From: JAVBPP01 sp031549535
GTDB lineage: Bacteria > Bacillota > Clostridia > Oscillospirales > Acutalibacteraceae
Direction: 5' to 3'
DNA: 6,340 bases
Assembly: GCA_031549535.1 (NCBI GenBank)
Contig: JAVBPP010000098.1
Coordinates: 1 to 6,340 of the forward strand
Part shown: positions 5,223-6,340 of the stretch, in pieces
Layout of the letters: the number at the start of each line of letters is the position of its first letter
Numbering within the stretch: the first letter of the stretch is position 1
Program-made: the position numbers and the translations under genes
Notes under the pieces: generated by a model
Seen by the model: the letters and a program-made list of their open reading frames with translations, nothing else
Database searches by the model: none
What the model was told of the DNA's origin: nothing

Positions 5223-6062
5223 TTATATTTTCTTACTTGTTATCGGAATCCAAACTTCCATTTTGCAACACCCCGTCATTTCGTCCCATTCCACATAGCG
5301 TTCCATCGTGGGCAGCTCCGCTTGGGTATAATCGCTTTGCAGCAAAAACTCTCCATAAATTCTCTCCCATAGCTTGCCGAGCACGTTCTCCCGGATTTCT
5401 CCCTGCGCGCGGAAGATGAGCCAGGAAGAGGGGGGATAGAGATAGTGCTCCAGACCCGGAAGCGCCTCACCCTCGTATGCAATACCAACCATATAATCGT
5501 TGCTGCCGTCCTCCGCAAAGCCGAAACACAGTCCGAGAAACGGCTCGCCGGTTCCCAGCGCCATCATTTGCTCCACACTGCCGTCTTTCTTGGCTATACC
5601 CCAGGTTCCGCCGCCGGAAGGCGTGGTGCGCCTGCGACCAATCACTTGAAAGCCATCTTTTTCTACCACTTGATAATCCATCTCCACAACTCCTTTTATC
5701 ATCAATGTAAAGTGCAGGCAAGAGTAAAACTTGAGGCTACTTCCCGATTTTCTTGCCTTTTTCGGTGTAATGCCATGCATTCGTTTGAATGCAACGCGAA
5801 ACGCATCCGCCGATTCATATCCGTACTTCATCCCAATTTCTAATATCGACGCGTTGCTGTTGCGTAAATCGTAGGCCGCACAGCTCAACCGCCTGCGGCG
5901 CACATACTCCGTAAACGAAATGCCGGTTACCCGAATAAAACTGCGCTGAAAAATAGAATATGGGCAGGCCATGATTCTGCTGATTTCCTCAGGATTTAAC
6001 TCTTCACAAAGATGCTGTTCGGCATAAGCGATTGCTTGATTGAAACGATCTATCCAGGTCAT
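5223..6062 (-). CDS. AraC family regulator with GyrI-like ligand-binding domain
   Basis: The 279-residue protein has an N-terminal AraC-type DNA-binding domain (about 5-105) with two helix-turn-helix motifs, around 20-45 and 71-95. The latter contains ILEIGMKYGYESADAFRVAFKR and is followed by GITPKKAR, the usual end of the domain. A linker leads to a GyrI-like/AraC effector-binding domain (about 126-277), starting VEMDYQVVEKDGFQVIGRR, a fold that binds small hydrophobic or cationic ligands in relatives such as Rob and BmrR. The ATG at 6062 is chosen over one at 6164 because GGGAGGGG (6075-6068) lies five bases upstream and the longer version would translate the 105-bp palindrome. Domain order is DNA-binding first, as in Rob, and its likely role is a ligand-responsive activator. 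No transporter or efflux gene is visible in the window. Confidence 0.9.
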   Translation of the reverse strand: MTWIDRFNQAIAYAEQHLCEELNPEEISRIMACPYSIFQRSFIRVTGISFTEYVRRRRLSCAAYDLRNSNASILEIGMKYGYESADAFRVAFKRMHGITPKKARKSGSSLKFYSCLHFTLMIKGVVEMDYQVVEKDGFQVIGRRRTTPSGGGTWGIAKKDGSVEQMMALGTGEPFLGLCFGFAEDGSNDYMVGIAYEGEALPGLEHYLYPPSSWLIFRAQGEIRENVLGKLWERIYGEFLLQSDYTQAELPTMERYVEWDEMTGCCKMEVWIPITSKKI

Positions 6063-6091
6063 CCTATCCCCTCCCGCGGTTAGCTTGCACC

Positions 6092-6196
6092 TATTACTCC
6101 GGCACTTAACAGTAGTTAATTTTGCGGGTCGAAATGCTTGGGTGTATGGGATTTTGACCAGCAAAATTTTTGCTACTGTTTGGTGCAGGCGTAATA
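6092..6196. repeat. 105-bp imperfect palindrome upstream of the AraC gene
   Basis: The left arm (6092-6135) and right arm (6151-6196) are inverted copies. Arms begin TATTAC..CC.GCAC..AACAGTAG and continue, after a 2- against 4-base internal loop, with AATTTTGC.GGTC.AAAT. In total 36 of 42 aligned positions are complementary, around a 15-base centre (6136-6150). The outer edge abuts the -10 of the AraC-gene promoter, so the arms would make up most of that mRNA's leader. Two shorter dyads are nested: TTAACAGTAGTTAA (6106-6119) and AGCAAAATTTTTGCT (6160-6174). It could be a leader hairpin, an operator array, or a small non-autonomous transposable element. TA dinucleotides at both outer ends would fit a TA target duplication. 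No T-tract marks it as a terminator. Confidence 0.7.
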
Positions 6197-6205
6197 ATTA
6201 TACCA
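6197..6205 (-). promoter_or_regulatory. Extended -10 of the likely AraC-gene promoter
   Basis: On the minus strand TGG (6205-6203) precedes a perfect TATAAT (6202-6197). The predicted start near 6190 gives a leader of about 128 bases. The -35 region 17 bases upstream is poor. A perfect TTGACA lies further upstream (6239-6234) and is spaced 15 bases from TCTAAT (6218-6213), a possible second, non-ideal promoter. Confidence 0.45.
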
Positions 6206-6340
6206 ATTCTCCATTAGAATAAAGTGTACCCCGTGTCAAGGACAACATGGGTTTTTGCTCTTCCAAAATCAAAGGATATCAGCTATAGTAAAAGGGCTTT
6301 ACCATTACGCAGGATAGTGCAACGCTGAGGAGCGACATGA
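6206..6340 (+). other. Right-edge region, possible start of a plus-strand gene
   Basis: This stretch holds no complete gene. On the plus strand, TTCCAA (6261-6266), a 17-base gap and TATAGT (6284-6289) make a weak promoter candidate. A small GTAAA/TTTAC hairpin (6288-6302) follows. GAGGAG (6327-6332) lies four bases before an ATG at 6337, which could be a start codon cut by the window edge. A gene here would be divergent from the AraC regulator and so a natural regulatory target. Only four bases of it would be visible, so this is tentative. Confidence 0.25.

Noticed and set aside
6063..6164. 34-residue N-terminal extension of the AraC-type protein to an ATG at 6164
   Set aside because: It would translate the large palindrome and adds no recognisable domain sequence. 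The ATG at 6062 has a strong ribosome binding site.
6206..6260. End of an insertion sequence at the AAGTGTACCCCGTGTCAAGG segment
   Set aside because: The string looks vaguely like an element end, but no matching inverted copy, target duplication or transposase fragment is visible in the window.
1..6340. CRISPR array
   Set aside because: No regularly spaced direct repeats with unique spacers were seen. The repeats present are isolated inverted or short tandem pairs.

Overview
The window looks like ordinary chromosome of a low- to mid-GC clostridial Firmicute, probably near the Oscillospiraceae or Lachnospiraceae. This is inferred from strong GGAGG-type ribosome binding sites, sigma-A style promoters, a CGAAC-type LexA operator and the protein families present. 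I cannot name a genus.

Layout from left to right: (1) positions 1-186, minus strand, hold a good promoter reading off the left edge into a leader or small RNA made of consecutive short hairpins. (2) A complete tRNA-Leu(UAG) with an encoded CCA end lies at 238-322, minus strand. (3) A DUF169 protein gene lies at 347-1081, minus strand. (4) A 198-bp divergent intergenic region carries promoters for both sides and three LexA-like boxes on the side facing right. (5) A two-gene operon at 1280-3441, plus strand, encodes a radical SAM protein with a C-terminal helix-hairpin-helix motif and a DUF4130-type partner. This pair is known from comparative genomics as a probable DNA modification or repair system of unknown chemistry. 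(6) A hairpin with a promoter in its right half is followed by a lipoate-protein ligase gene and a small nucleotidyltransferase gene (3530-5169, plus). (7) A convergent AraC-type regulator with a GyrI-like ligand-binding domain lies at 5223-6062, minus. (8) A 105-bp imperfect palindrome (6092-6196) sits between that regulator's start codon and its likely promoter. The right edge may carry the start of another plus-strand gene at 6337.

The best candidate for something new is the radical SAM/DUF4130 operon. Its promoter has a near-consensus LexA box over the expected transcription start, a second weaker box in the -35/-10 spacer and a third upstream. That arrangement predicts SOS control and gives independent support, from regulation, for a role in DNA damage. 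The large palindrome upstream of the AraC gene and the structured minus-strand RNA at the left edge are the other two items that ordinary annotation would miss.

The genes do not form one pathway. The repair-type operon appears to be its own unit under SOS control. The lipoate ligase and nucleotidyltransferase genes form a second unit with a separate promoter, and the regulator has no obvious target inside the window.
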